64,000 nucleotides of DNA from Pseudomonas monsensis (GCF_014268495.2 NZ_CP077087.1:2359501-2423500); one strand, 5' to 3'; positions 42,893-52,101 are shown, counted from the first letter of the stretch. Notes: generated by a model from the sequence alone, not told the origin. Made by a program: numbers and translations.

Positions 42893-42989
42893 CCCTTATG
42901 GCTAAGAAAAATCTGATTTCTGAACCCTTCCTGAACATCCCCAACATTTCCCGACACACTTCCTTACACGGGTTTACTCTCCAATCATC

Positions 42990-43361
42990 GGGGCGTAAGC
43001 TTCGCGCGTTTTCATCAATAGCGGAGACCCACAGTGGGTACTTGTTCGAGTGACAGTTGTCGGCCGGTCTCGGTAACCGGCAGATTCTCGGCAAGATAAC
43101 GCGCAGCCTTTCTCTGCCGTTGTCTCGCCGTAAAGCGAGCAGCGGCATCCCGATCATGGTCTGTTGAGACCATGTCCCGACGTCCTTCTCATCGACACTG
43201 AAAAAGTGTGCTTTCGACCTGCACGGTCGTCATCGCAACTTTATCGACACGCCTGTCTTTTCTGACCGGCGCGCCAAGCCTTGCCGTGCCGGTTTTTCCG
43301 GCGCACGAGGCGCGGTCGTACCTGCTTGACGGTTTCCCGGCTGACCATAGGGGCAACAGCC
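42990..43361 (+). promoter_or_regulatory. Long structured leader of mgtA
   Basis: The 469-bp gap before mgtA holds no gene I can support. It does hold several short perfect hairpins: CTCGC-CGTAAA-GCGAG (43124-43139), ATGGTCT-GTTG-AGACCAT (43156-43173), and a longer-range pairing GCGCGTT (43004-43010) with AACGCGC (43098-43104). This is more pairing than expected from a plain spacer. A cation-sensing or attenuating 5' UTR is possible but unproven. Confidence 0.4.
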
Positions 43362-46061
43362 ATGAAACTTACGCTCAAGGAATTTTTCGCAGGCTTCCTG
43401 CGTACACGCCACATCGCCCGGCACTTCCGTCGCCTGGCGCTGCTGGAATCAATCAAAGACACCACGGTCAGCCGTGAAGTGCCCCCCACCCTGGCCAACA
43501 CGCTGGTCGATGCAGCCCATCGCGACAGCGGCGAACTGCTGACGTCGCTGGGTACCCACACCGATGGCCTGACCGATTTTGAAGTCGACGCACTGCGCGC
43601 GCAGTACGGTCTCAACGAGGTCGAACACGAGCAGCCGCTGCCGTGGTGGACGCACCTTTGGCACTGCTACAAAAACCCGTTCAACCTGCTGCTGACCTTG
43701 TTGGCGGTGATTTCCTGGCTGACCGAAGACCTCAAGGCCGCCACCGTGATTTTCTCGATGGTGGTGTTGTCGACGCTGCTGCGCTTCTGGCAGGAAAGCA
43801 AATCCAACCAGGCCGCCGATGCGCTCAAAGCGATGGTCAGCAACACCGCCACGGTGATGCGCCGTGACGCGCCGCGCAGCGAACTGCCGATCAAGCAACT
43901 GGTGCCGGGCGATCTGATCGTACTGTCGGCCGGCGACATGATTCCCGCCGACTGCCGGGTGCTGAGCGCCAAGGACTTGTTCGTCAGCCAGGCGGCGATG
44001 ACCGGCGAGTCTATGCCGGTGGAGAAATTCCCGCGTCAGGCCGACCGCGACACGCGCAATCCGCTGGAGCTGGAAAACATCCTGTTCATGGGCACCAACG
44101 TGGTGTCCGGCACGGCGGTGGCGGTGATTCTCACCACCGGCAACAGCACCTATTTCGGGGCGCTGGCACAACGGGTCGGGGCGACTGACCGGGCCGTGAC
44201 GTCGTTCCAGACGGGCGTCAACAAAGTCAGCTGGCTGCTGATCCGCTTCATGTTCGTCATGGCGCCGCTGGTGTTGTTCATCAACGGTTTCACCAAGGGC
44301 GACTGGACCGAAGCGCTGCTGTTCGCATTGTCGATCGCTGTGGGTCTGACCCCGGAAATGCTGCCGATGATCGTCACCTCGACGCTGGCCAAAGGTGCGG
44401 TGTTCCTGTCGCGCAAGAAAGTCATCGTCAAGCGTCTGGACGCGATCCAGAACTTCGGTGCGATGGACGTGCTGTGCACCGACAAGACCGGCACCCTGAC
44501 CCAGGACAAGATCTTCCTGGCACGCAATGTCGATGTCTGGGGTGATGACTCCGACGACGTACTGGAAATGGCCTACCTCAACAGCTACTACCAGACCGGG
44601 CTGAAAAACCTGCTCGACGTGGCAGTGCTGGAGCACGTGGAAGTCCACCGTGAATTGAAAGTCGGCACAGCGTTTCGCAAGGTCGACGAGATCCCGTTCG
44701 ACTTCAATCGTCGGCGCATGTCGGTGGTGGTCGAAGGGCGTGGCGAGCCACATCTGCTGATCTGCAAGGGCGCGGTGGAAGAGGTGCTGGCAGTGTGCAG
44801 CCGCGTGCGGCATGGCGAGGTCGATGAAGCCTTGAGCGATGAATTGCTGACCCGGATTCGTCAGGTCACCGCAGCATTCAACGCTGAAGGCTTGCGCGTG
44901 GTGGCAGTCGCTGCCCGGTCGCTGCCCGAGGGGCGCGACACTTATAGCCTGGCCGATGAACAGCAACTGACGCTGATCGGTTACGTGGCATTCCTCGATC
45001 CACCGAAGGAAAGCACCGCGCCGGCACTCAAGGCCTTGGCCGAGCATGGTGTGGCGGTGAAAGTGCTGACCGGCGACAACGAGCTGGTCACCGCGAAGAT
45101 CTGCCGCGAAGTCGGTCTGGCGCAGCAGGGCTTGCTGATGGGCAATGACATCGAGCGCATGAGCGATGCCCAACTGGCCGTGGCAGTGGAGAACACCAAC
45201 GTCTTCGCCAAGCTGACGCCGACGCACAAGGAGCGCATCGTGCGCATCCTCAAAGGTAACGGCCATGTGGTCGGTTTCATGGGAGACGGGATCAACGACG
45301 CGCCAGCGCTGCGCACCGCTGACATCGGCATTTCCGTGGACAGCGCGGTGGACATCGCCAAGGAAGCCGCCGACATTATCCTGCTGGAGAAGAGCCTGAT
45401 GGTGCTGGAGGAGGGCGTGCTCGAAGGACGCCGCACCTTCGCCAACATGCTCAAGTACATCAAGATGACTGCCAGTTCGAACTTCGGCAACGTGTTCTCG
45501 GTGCTGGTGGCCAGTGCGTTCATTCCGTTCCTGCCGATGCTGCCGATGCATCTGCTGGTGCAGAACCTGCTCTACGACATTTCGCAGATTGCGATTCCGT
45601 TCGACAACGTCGATGAGGAGATGCTGAAAAAACCGCAGCGCTGGCAGCCGGGGGATGTCGGTCGGTTCATGCTGTTCTTCGGGCCGATCAGTTCGATCTT
45701 TGACATCACCACCTTCGCCTTGATGTGGTACGTATTCGATGCCAACACCCCGGACCACCAGACCCTGTTCCAGTCCGGCTGGTTCGTGGTGGGGTTGCTG
45801 ACCCAGACGCTGATCGTGCACATGATCCGTACGCCGAAGATTCCGTTCCTGCAAAGCCGTGCAGCCATGCCGCTGCTGGTGATGACCGGGATCATCATGG
45901 CGGTCGGCATCTTCCTGCCGATGGGGCCGCTGGCGCACTACTTCAAACTGCAGGCGCTGCCGTCGATGTACTTCGTGTTCCTGCCGATGATCCTGCTGGC
46001 GTATATGGCGCTGACCCAGGCGGTGAAAGGCTTCTACATCCGTCGGTTCGGCTGGCAATAA
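43362..46061 (+). CDS. mgtA: MgtA, P-type Mg2+-importing ATPase
   Basis: This 899-aa type IIIB P-type ATPase brings Mg2+ into the cytoplasm. ATG 43362 has AGGGG upstream; the open frame extends to 43281 without another good start. Visible motifs are the actuator TGES near 222, the ion-site segment GLTPEMLPMI, the phosphorylation site CTDKTGTLTQ near 373 and the hinge GDGINDAP near 648, followed by C-terminal membrane helices. Length equals E. coli MgtA (898 aa) within one residue. Upstream lies a hairpin-rich leader; downstream is an mgtC-family gene, the usual Mg2+-starvation pairing. Confidence 0.95.
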   Translation: MKLTLKEFFAGFLRTRHIARHFRRLALLESIKDTTVSREVPPTLANTLVDAAHRDSGELLTSLGTHTDGLTDFEVDALRAQYGLNEVEHEQPLPWWTHLWHCYKNPFNLLLTLLAVISWLTEDLKAATVIFSMVVLSTLLRFWQESKSNQAADALKAMVSNTATVMRRDAPRSELPIKQLVPGDLIVLSAGDMIPADCRVLSAKDLFVSQAAMTGESMPVEKFPRQADRDTRNPLELENILFMGTNVVSGTAVAVILTTGNSTYFGALAQRVGATDRAVTSFQTGVNKVSWLLIRFMFVMAPLVLFINGFTKGDWTEALLFALSIAVGLTPEMLPMIVTSTLAKGAVFLSRKKVIVKRLDAIQNFGAMDVLCTDKTGTLTQDKIFLARNVDVWGDDSDDVLEMAYLNSYYQTGLKNLLDVAVLEHVEVHRELKVGTAFRKVDEIPFDFNRRRMSVVVEGRGEPHLLICKGAVEEVLAVCSRVRHGEVDEALSDELLTRIRQVTAAFNAEGLRVVAVAARSLPEGRDTYSLADEQQLTLIGYVAFLDPPKESTAPALKALAEHGVAVKVLTGDNELVTAKICREVGLAQQGLLMGNDIERMSDAQLAVAVENTNVFAKLTPTHKERIVRILKGNGHVVGFMGDGINDAPALRTADIGISVDSAVDIAKEAADIILLEKSLMVLEEGVLEGRRTFANMLKYIKMTASSNFGNVFSVLVASAFIPFLPMLPMHLLVQNLLYDISQIAIPFDNVDEEMLKKPQRWQPGDVGRFMLFFGPISSIFDITTFALMWYVFDANTPDHQTLFQSGWFVVGLLTQTLIVHMIRTPKIPFLQSRAAMPLLVMTGIIMAVGIFLPMGPLAHYFKLQALPSMYFVFLPMILLAYMALTQAVKGFYIRRFGWQ

Positions 46062-46082
46062 CCGCAGAACAACGCTGTTCCC

Positions 46083-46172
46083 CTGTAGGAGTGAGCCTGC
46101 GCGCGATAGCGGTGTGTCAGTCAACATTGCAGTGACTGACACACCGCTATCGCGAGCAGGCTCACTCCTGCA
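46083..46172. repeat. REPIN / long palindrome between mgtA and mgtC
   Basis: TGTAGGAGTGAGCCTGCGCG plus GATAGCGGTGTGTCAGT on the left pairs almost perfectly with the right arm, leaving a loop of about 12 bases. It forms a hairpin of nearly 40 bp that could terminate or stabilise the mgtA transcript. Confidence 0.9.
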
Positions 46173-46199
46173 AAGGTTATGTGTTTCAAGGACAAGACT

Positions 46200-46916
46200 A
46201 TGCAAGCCATCAACAACCTCAACCTCGATTCGCTGCTCGACACCCTCGTCAGCCTCAGCGCCGCCTTCATCCTCGGTGGCCTGATCGGTTTCGAACGCCA
46301 GTACCGGCAACGCACCGCCGGCCTGCGCACCAATGTGCTGGTGGCGGTCGGTGCGGCGATTTTCGTCGACATGGCCAATCGTCTCGCCGGCGCCGAAGGC
46401 GCGGTGCGCGTGGTTGCCTACGTGGTCTCCGGCATCGGCTTTCTCGGTGCCGGGGTGATCATGCGCGAAGAGGGCAACGTGCGCGGTCTCAATACCGCCG
46501 CCACCCTGTGGACATCCGCTGCCGTCGGCGCCTGCGCCGGTGCCGACCTGCTCGCCGAAGCGGTGCTCGGCACCCTGTTCATCCTCGCCGCCAACACCTT
46601 GTTGCGGCCGATCGTCAACAACATCAACCGTCAGCCACTGGACGTGGTCTCGGCGGAAGTCACCAACATCGTTTACGTCATCGCCCGGCGGTCACAGCAG
46701 AAAGCCGTATTCGCCTTGCTCGAGGCGGAACTGGAGCGCAGCAACTACCCCGCCAGCGATGTCGATGTGCATGCCTTCGGTGCCGATGAAATAGAAATTG
46801 AAGCGACGCTGGCGACCACCTCGGTCGATGGTGATGAGCTGGATGCGCTGGTGGCGCGGATTTCGACCTCGGCGCTGGTGGTGCAGGCGTTCTGGAGTCC
46901 GAGTACCACCGAGTAA
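46200..46916 (+). CDS. mgtC: MgtC/SapB family membrane protein
   Basis: This 238-aa protein starts at ATG 46200 with AAGGA upstream. It has five hydrophobic segments in the first 140 residues with the family signatures LGGLIGFERQYRQRTAGLRTN (about 25-45), GIGFLGAGVIMR and NVRGLNTAATLW. A cytoplasmic ACT-like tail follows (about 150-235). MgtC proteins help survival at low Mg2+, partly by restraining the F-ATPase. It follows mgtA after a palindrome. No terminator is seen after it before the fimbrial promoter. Confidence 0.9.
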   Translation: MQAINNLNLDSLLDTLVSLSAAFILGGLIGFERQYRQRTAGLRTNVLVAVGAAIFVDMANRLAGAEGAVRVVAYVVSGIGFLGAGVIMREEGNVRGLNTAATLWTSAAVGACAGADLLAEAVLGTLFILAANTLLRPIVNNINRQPLDVVSAEVTNIVYVIARRSQQKAVFALLEAELERSNYPASDVDVHAFGADEIEIEATLATTSVDGDELDALVARISTSALVVQAFWSPSTTE

Positions 46917-46930
46917 CATTTCTCGGTTGC

Positions 46931-46968
46931 TGGGAATTGTCCTACACGGCGACAGGAAAGAACTTACA
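46931..46968 (+). promoter_or_regulatory. BvgA/RcsB-type boxes upstream of the fimbrial operon
   Basis: Box 1 is TGGGAATTGTCCTACA (46931-46946). Box 2, exactly 22 bases on, is CAGGAAAGAACTTACA (46953-46968). A candidate -10, CACTAT, is at 46990-46995, 59 bases from the start of box 1. The rest of the 313-bp intergenic region is a leader of about 230 bases in which I see nothing definite before the pilin RBS. The same motif recurs at six other promoters in this half of the window. Confidence 0.72.
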
Positions 46969-47229
46969 TTTTCGACCTTGGGGCTCGATCACTATTGGTT
47001 CCGGAGCAGAGATGCCCGGCGTCCTGATTACTCGGTACGGTATTACGGCTGTGCAATTGATACCTGGAAAGTTCGGCAAGGAATGGCCGGAAATAATGGG
47101 GGGATCATCAGTTGCAAACGCCGTGATGAGGTTTGTTTGTCATTGCAAATAAACCTGTTGCCGTTCACGAGTGATTTGGGAAGCCAGGCCGCTGGGCCAA
47201 ATAAATAACTATCCCAAGAGATGTAAAAA

Positions 47230-47763
47230 ATGAAAAAAATCGTCGCTGTTACCGCCGCTACCGTTGTTATGGGTCTCGCTTCCTTCGCTAACGCTGCGAC
47301 GCCGGCTTCCGGCAACCCTGGCACCGTGCGCTTCATCGGTGAAATCGTTTCCGGCGCCTGCGGTATCGACGCCAGCTCCCTGGACCAGACCGTTTCCCTG
47401 GGGCAAGTGCCATCTAACCAGTTCAAAGCGATCGGTGATCGTTCGACCCCGACCAAGTTCGACATCATCCTGACCGACTGCGACACCACCACTCAGAAGA
47501 ACGCGCGCTTCACCTTCAGCGGTGTCCAGGATCCAGCCGTTCCAGGCTTGTTCGCCACCACCGGTCTGGCACAGAACGTCGGTATCCGTCTGCAGGCCAG
47601 TGCCGGCGAAATGCTCGACAATGGCACTGAGCAGGTCGCTCCGGTTGTGCTGCAAAACGGCAACAACACCGTGACCTTCGCCGCCATGTATGAAGCCACT
47701 GCTGCGACCGTCACCACTGGTGAAGCCGACAGCGTGGCTAACTTCACCGTGGCCTACAACTGA
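47230..47763 (+). CDS. Major fimbrial subunit (type 1 pilin family)
   Basis: This 177-aa secreted pilin has a signal peptide cleaved near FANA-AT (residue 22). It carries the Cys pair of type 1 pilins (GACGID near 44 and TDCD near 85) and the C-terminal donor-accepting strand ending ANFTVAYN. Subunits polymerise by donor-strand exchange through the usher encoded next. A strong hairpin after the gene probably raises pilin mRNA over the distal genes. Sits first in a pilin-usher-chaperone-adhesin operon behind tandem BvgA-type boxes. Confidence 0.92.
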   Translation: MKKIVAVTAATVVMGLASFANAATPASGNPGTVRFIGEIVSGACGIDASSLDQTVSLGQVPSNQFKAIGDRSTPTKFDIILTDCDTTTQKNARFTFSGVQDPAVPGLFATTGLAQNVGIRLQASAGEMLDNGTEQVAPVVLQNGNNTVTFAAMYEATAATVTTGEADSVANFTVAYN

Positions 47764-47787
47764 TACCCGCGTATCGCCAGGTGTAAG

Positions 47788-47812
47788 AAAAAGGGGTGAA
47801 AACCCCTTTTTT
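47788..47812 (+). terminator. Attenuating terminator between pilin and usher genes
   Basis: AAAAAGGGGT, tetraloop GAAA, ACCCCTTTTTT. The stem is strong and the T-run is good. Being inside the operon, it should let only part of the transcription reach the usher, giving excess major pilin. Confidence 0.88.
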
Positions 47813-47847
47813 CTTTTCCGTCAAAGTTCTGATAAAGGCTATTTCCC

Positions 47848-50292
47848 GTGTACGGCCGAAAACTTTTCGTGTCTTGCGTGTTGATCTCCTGTGCGCGTTA
47901 TTCAAGTGCCGTGGAGTTTAATTCGGAGTTTCTGAATATCGACAAAAACGACGATATCAGTCTCGGACAGTTTGCCCATGCGCAATACACTGTGCCCGGT
48001 CGCTACTTGTTGGATATTACTGTCAATCAGCGTTATTTCGGTTCGCGTTCGATCGAGTTCAAGAGCGGCGCCAACCCGGATGAAAGTTACGCTTGTCTGC
48101 CCGAAGACCTGGTACTGACCTTTGGTCTCAAACCGTCTTTGCTGAAAAGCCTGCCGCGTCTGGCTGACGGTCAATGTGTGGATTTGCGTGGCATCGAAAA
48201 TGCCTCGATCAAGTACATGAAGAATCTTGGGCGTCTGTCGATCAGCTTGCCGCAGGCGACCTTCGAGTACGACGACCCCGATTACATTCCGCCCGCCGCC
48301 TGGAGCGACGGGCTCAACGGCGCGTTGCTCGATTATCGAGTGATCGCCAACAGTCGCCAGACCCAGGGTTCGTCCGGGGATTCGCGCTCGCTGCAGAGCT
48401 ACGGCACTGCCGGGATTAACCTGGATGCGTGGCGCGTGCGCGCCGATTATCAGGCGCGGCTGGAATCCGCCAGCCAAGGTGATAATCCCCACGGCGAAGC
48501 GGCTCAGTTGAACCGTTTGTATGCCTATCGTGCGTTGCCAACGATTCGTTCGAAGCTGTCGCTCGGTGAGGACTATCTGAACTCTGACGTGTTCGACACC
48601 TTTGCTTTGCGCGGTGCGACTCTGAGCAGTGATGACCGCATGCTGCCGCCGAACCTGCGCGGTTATGCGCCGCTGATCAGTGGCCTGGCGCGCACCAACG
48701 CAACGGTCACGGTGTCCCAGCAGGGGCGCGTGTTGTACTCGACCACGGTGACGCCGGGCGCGTTCAGCATTCAGGATCTCAACAGCAGCGTGCAAGGCAC
48801 GCTGGACGTGACCGTGCGGGAAGAAGACGGTACCGAACAGACGTTCACCGTCGCCACTGCCGCTGTGCCGTTTCTGTCCCGTGAGGGCGAGTTGCGCTAC
48901 AAGGTTTCCGCCGGCCAGCCGCGCCTGACCGGCCAGGGCGGCAGCGAGCCCGGGTTCGTGGCCACGGAGGCGGCCTACGGCCTGGCCAAGGACTGGACCG
49001 TCTATGGCGGCTGGCTTGCCGCCTCCGGGTACCAGTCGAGCGCTGTGGGCATCGGCAAGGATCTCGGCGTACTCGGTGCCGTGTCGGGGGATGTCACCAC
49101 CTCCCGGGCCACGTTGCGCTGGAACGGTGAAACCGTGGTCGGCAATTCTTACCGGATCAACTATTCCAAGCGATTTGACGCCATTGGTACTGACCTGCGT
49201 TTTTTGGGTTATCGCTTTTCTGACAAGACGTTCACCAACTTCTCGCAGTTTGTCGGCGATGCGGATGCCTATTCGCTGAACTCGGGCAAACAACGTTATT
49301 CGGTGACCGTGGCCAAGCATTTTCCCTGGTTGTCGACGAGTTTCTCCTACGACCATTCGACCTACTGGGATGCCCCCGCCGCCGATCGTTTCGGGCTGAC
49401 GGTGGCGCGCAGTTTTTCCCTTGGCAACGTCAAGAACATCAACGTCAACGTATCGGCGTACCAGACCCAGAATAGCCGGCAGAACGACGCGCAAATCTAT
49501 CTCGGCGTGACCGTGCCACTGGGTGGCAACTCGATGATGTCGAGCAACCTGCAGCGCTCGGGCTCCGCAGGTTCGTCGGCCAGTGTCGGGTACAGCCATG
49601 ATGACGGTGAAGGGGTGAATTATCAGGTGTATGGCGGCGTTGGCGACAACCGCTATGTCAACGCGTATGTCGGTCAACGGGCGTCGAGTTACCGCGCGAA
49701 TGCGTCTGTCTCAACCGATGGCAGCACCTATCGCTCGCTCACCGGCGAGCTCGACAGTTCACTGGTCGCGACCCGTTATGGCGTATCGGCCCATGGCAAT
49801 GGCACCAATGGCGATACACGTCTGCTGGTGTCCACCGACGGCGTTGCGGACGTGGCATTCACCGGCCAGACCCGCACCAACCGTAACGGTTATGCGGTGA
49901 TGGACGGCTTGCCTTCCTTCCAGGCCTACGAAGCGCGGGTCAACGTGGAAAAGTTGCCACTCAACACCGAAGTATCCAATCCGATCCAGCGATTGGCGCT
50001 GACTGAGGGGGCCATCGGCTACGTCAATTTCGCCACGGGGCAGGGCCGCAACGCGTTTGTCGTGTTGACCCGTCTCGGCGGTAAACCGGTGCCTTTCGGC
50101 GCATCGGTGCAAGACAAAAACACCAATAAGGAAGTGGGCATCGTCGGCGAGGCCGGCGTCACTTATCTGTTGGGCATCAAGGCCGGGGCTGAACTGGTAG
50201 CGCGTTGGGATGACGCCGGCCAATGCAGTCTGGCCGAACTCCCTGAGGAGGACGTGGTGACCAACGTCGCCAAGCCTGCCCAGTGTCTGTAA
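47848..50292 (+). CDS. Outer-membrane fimbrial usher (FimD/PapC family)
   Basis: This 814-aa usher starts at GTG 47848 (AAAGG upstream) with a short signal peptide ending near YSSA. The PapC N-domain (about 24-160: VEFNSEFLN, ISLGQFAHAQYTVPGRYLLDI) is followed by a large beta-barrel containing the middle plug (SQQGRVLYSTTVTPGAFSI near 295) and a C-terminal domain with Cys residues at both ends of its last segment. It receives chaperone-subunit complexes and secretes the assembled fibre. Confidence 0.93.
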   Translation: MYGRKLFVSCVLISCARYSSAVEFNSEFLNIDKNDDISLGQFAHAQYTVPGRYLLDITVNQRYFGSRSIEFKSGANPDESYACLPEDLVLTFGLKPSLLKSLPRLADGQCVDLRGIENASIKYMKNLGRLSISLPQATFEYDDPDYIPPAAWSDGLNGALLDYRVIANSRQTQGSSGDSRSLQSYGTAGINLDAWRVRADYQARLESASQGDNPHGEAAQLNRLYAYRALPTIRSKLSLGEDYLNSDVFDTFALRGATLSSDDRMLPPNLRGYAPLISGLARTNATVTVSQQGRVLYSTTVTPGAFSIQDLNSSVQGTLDVTVREEDGTEQTFTVATAAVPFLSREGELRYKVSAGQPRLTGQGGSEPGFVATEAAYGLAKDWTVYGGWLAASGYQSSAVGIGKDLGVLGAVSGDVTTSRATLRWNGETVVGNSYRINYSKRFDAIGTDLRFLGYRFSDKTFTNFSQFVGDADAYSLNSGKQRYSVTVAKHFPWLSTSFSYDHSTYWDAPAADRFGLTVARSFSLGNVKNINVNVSAYQTQNSRQNDAQIYLGVTVPLGGNSMMSSNLQRSGSAGSSASVGYSHDDGEGVNYQVYGGVGDNRYVNAYVGQRASSYRANASVSTDGSTYRSLTGELDSSLVATRYGVSAHGNGTNGDTRLLVSTDGVADVAFTGQTRTNRNGYAVMDGLPSFQAYEARVNVEKLPLNTEVSNPIQRLALTEGAIGYVNFATGQGRNAFVVLTRLGGKPVPFGASVQDKNTNKEVGIVGEAGVTYLLGIKAGAELVARWDDAGQCSLAELPEEDVVTNVAKPAQCL

Positions 50293-50321
50293 TCGCGCCT
50301 GTTCATTAATCCGGAGTCACC

Positions 50322-51068
50322 ATGTCACGTTATGTTGTGTTTTCTGTGGGTCGTTTTTTCAACCGTCTGAGCCTGGCAATCGGGCTCTGTGTTCCCGTGC
50401 TGGCCAGCGCCGCTGTGGTGCCGGATCGCACCCGTCTGGTGTTCGAGGAAAGTGCGCCGTCAGTCAGCGTCACGGTCAGCAACAAGAACCCGCAATTGCC
50501 GTTTATCGTGCAGTCGTGGATCGAGAACGAGAGTGGCCAGAAAGTCACGTCACCGTTCATGGTCCTGCCACCGTTGCAGCGCATCGAGCCGAACGAAAGC
50601 AGTGTCCTGCGCATTGTGAAGTTGCCGCAGCTGGCACTCCCTGCTGACCGGGAGTCGGTGTTCTATTTGAACATTCGCGAGATTCCGCCGAAAACCCAGG
50701 CGGTCAACTCGATGCAGATTGCCTTGCAGTCGAAGATCAAGTTGTTCTACCGGCCGGCCGCTGTAAAGCGCGAGCGGGGCGAGGACCTGGCACTGGGCCT
50801 TGAGCTGAAAATCGACCCGGCCACCCGACAGTTGCTGGTCGATAACCCGACGCCGTTTCACATCACGGTCGTCGGTCTGCTGGCCGGCCCGGAAAAAACC
50901 AGAATGCCGATCGAAACCGTGATGATCGCGCCACGCGGCCATGCGCGGTTTGCCCTGACGAATACCGCGTTCACCACCTTGCGGGTGTCGAACATGAATG
51001 ACTTCGGCGGTCAGTCCGACACACTGTTCAATTGCGTGGCGAATGTGTGCAAGGGTGTGAAACCGTGA
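50322..51068 (+). CDS. Periplasmic fimbrial chaperone (PapD/FimC family)
   Basis: This 248-aa protein has a signal peptide (hydrophobic core to VLASA, residue 30). It is a two-Ig-domain PapD-like chaperone: DRTRLVFEES with the subunit-anchoring Arg, LPADRESVFYLNIREIPP near 107-124 (family signature), and FYRP with a basic patch near 146. It delivers pilin and adhesin subunits to the usher. GGAG upstream of ATG 50322. Its stop overlaps the adhesin start (GTGA, 51065-51068). Confidence 0.93.
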   Translation: MSRYVVFSVGRFFNRLSLAIGLCVPVLASAAVVPDRTRLVFEESAPSVSVTVSNKNPQLPFIVQSWIENESGQKVTSPFMVLPPLQRIEPNESSVLRIVKLPQLALPADRESVFYLNIREIPPKTQAVNSMQIALQSKIKLFYRPAAVKRERGEDLALGLELKIDPATRQLLVDNPTPFHITVVGLLAGPEKTRMPIETVMIAPRGHARFALTNTAFTTLRVSNMNDFGGQSDTLFNCVANVCKGVKP

Positions 51069-52087
51069 ACCTGTTCACTGCGCTGACGCGGCTGGCCCTG
51101 GCGGCGGTGTTGATGGGGGCGTCGCAGTTCGCGTCGGCGATGGTCTGCAAGTCGCTGAACGGCGGGAGCTACCTGAGCGAGTACATCGGTCCGGTGTCGG
51201 TCCCGGACACAGTGCCGGACGGCACGATTATCTGGCGCTCGAAAACCCATGTGGTCCCGGCCGACTGCTGGAAGCTGTTCGACATCCATTACAAAGAAGA
51301 TGACCCGATCTATTTTTACGGCAATCCGGCCGGGCTCAATGCCACCCCGTGGGGCATTGAATTCGGTCTGGTGTATCGCGGCGTGACATCCTGGGACGGC
51401 GACTGGAGTTCCAACCCGACCCAGGGCGTCAACAGCGGCTTCATTTCCCGCGGTTGCCCGGATGCAACCAGCGGCGCCGACATGCTTGCCTGTTCGCGGG
51501 TGAGCCCGAGCATTGCGTTTCAGGTGGTGATCCGCAAGCGCGGGCTATTGCCGTTGCAGCGCCCCTCGCAAGATACCTACGACGTGTTCCAGTTCGACGG
51601 TCTCTATGGACTCAATGGCGGGCCGAGCAACCCGGCGGGCAACTTCCGTTTTCAACTCTCCGGCTTACAGAACATTGTCGGTACTGCGTGTACGGTCGAT
51701 GTCAAGGTGACGCCGGAGCCGGGAATTGTCGACTTTGGTGTGATCCAGAAAACCACCACCGGTTTTTCACCGCCCAATCCGACCCGACCCTTCAGCCTGG
51801 CCCTGGAGAAAAAATGCAGCAGCGCAATCAACGTCGGTGCGACGTTCGTTACCAGCAACCAACAGGGTCTGTACAACATCCTGCCGGCCGCCGGCAGCCA
51901 GTTGGGCATTCAGGTGCGTGATGCACACAACAATCTGGTGCAGGTCAACGAACCTTTTCCCTTGGCGAATTTCCCGGCTCAGGTGAGCCATATCGACGTG
52001 CCGTTCAGTGCCACGGTGGTGTCGTTGGGTGACCCCGAAGTCGGGCCGTTCGAGGCCATTATGGTGGTGCAGATTGTTTACTACTGA
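51065..52087 (+). CDS. Two-domain fimbrial tip adhesin
   Basis: This 340-aa protein starts at GTG 51065, overlapping the chaperone stop by four bases; the apparent longer frame from 51032 is not needed. A signal peptide ends near FASA-MV (residue 25). The N-terminal half (about 26-190, Cys-containing, rich in Trp, Gly and Asp) has no motif I recognise and should be the ligand-binding lectin-like part. The C-terminal half (about 205-340) is a pilin-like domain beginning GTACTVDVKVTPEPGIVDFG. That layout, and being last in the operon, marks it as the tip adhesin. The receptor is unknown. Confidence 0.82.
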   Translation: MNLFTALTRLALAAVLMGASQFASAMVCKSLNGGSYLSEYIGPVSVPDTVPDGTIIWRSKTHVVPADCWKLFDIHYKEDDPIYFYGNPAGLNATPWGIEFGLVYRGVTSWDGDWSSNPTQGVNSGFISRGCPDATSGADMLACSRVSPSIAFQVVIRKRGLLPLQRPSQDTYDVFQFDGLYGLNGGPSNPAGNFRFQLSGLQNIVGTACTVDVKVTPEPGIVDFGVIQKTTTGFSPPNPTRPFSLALEKKCSSAINVGATFVTSNQQGLYNILPAAGSQLGIQVRDAHNNLVQVNEPFPLANFPAQVSHIDVPFSATVVSLGDPEVGPFEAIMVVQIVYY

Positions 52088-52101
52088 CGATTGGCGTCTC
52101 T

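Noticed and set aside
42596..43053. Short open frames in the pvdA/mgtA gap
   Set aside because: They run through the duplicated pvdA tail, REP arms and the mgtA leader; no RBS or recognisable product.
42985..43110. Calling the mgtA leader a yybP-ykoY riboswitch
   Set aside because: Only a GGGG-GTA-like stretch fits; the paired second conserved loop is not found, so it is reported only as an unexplained structured leader.
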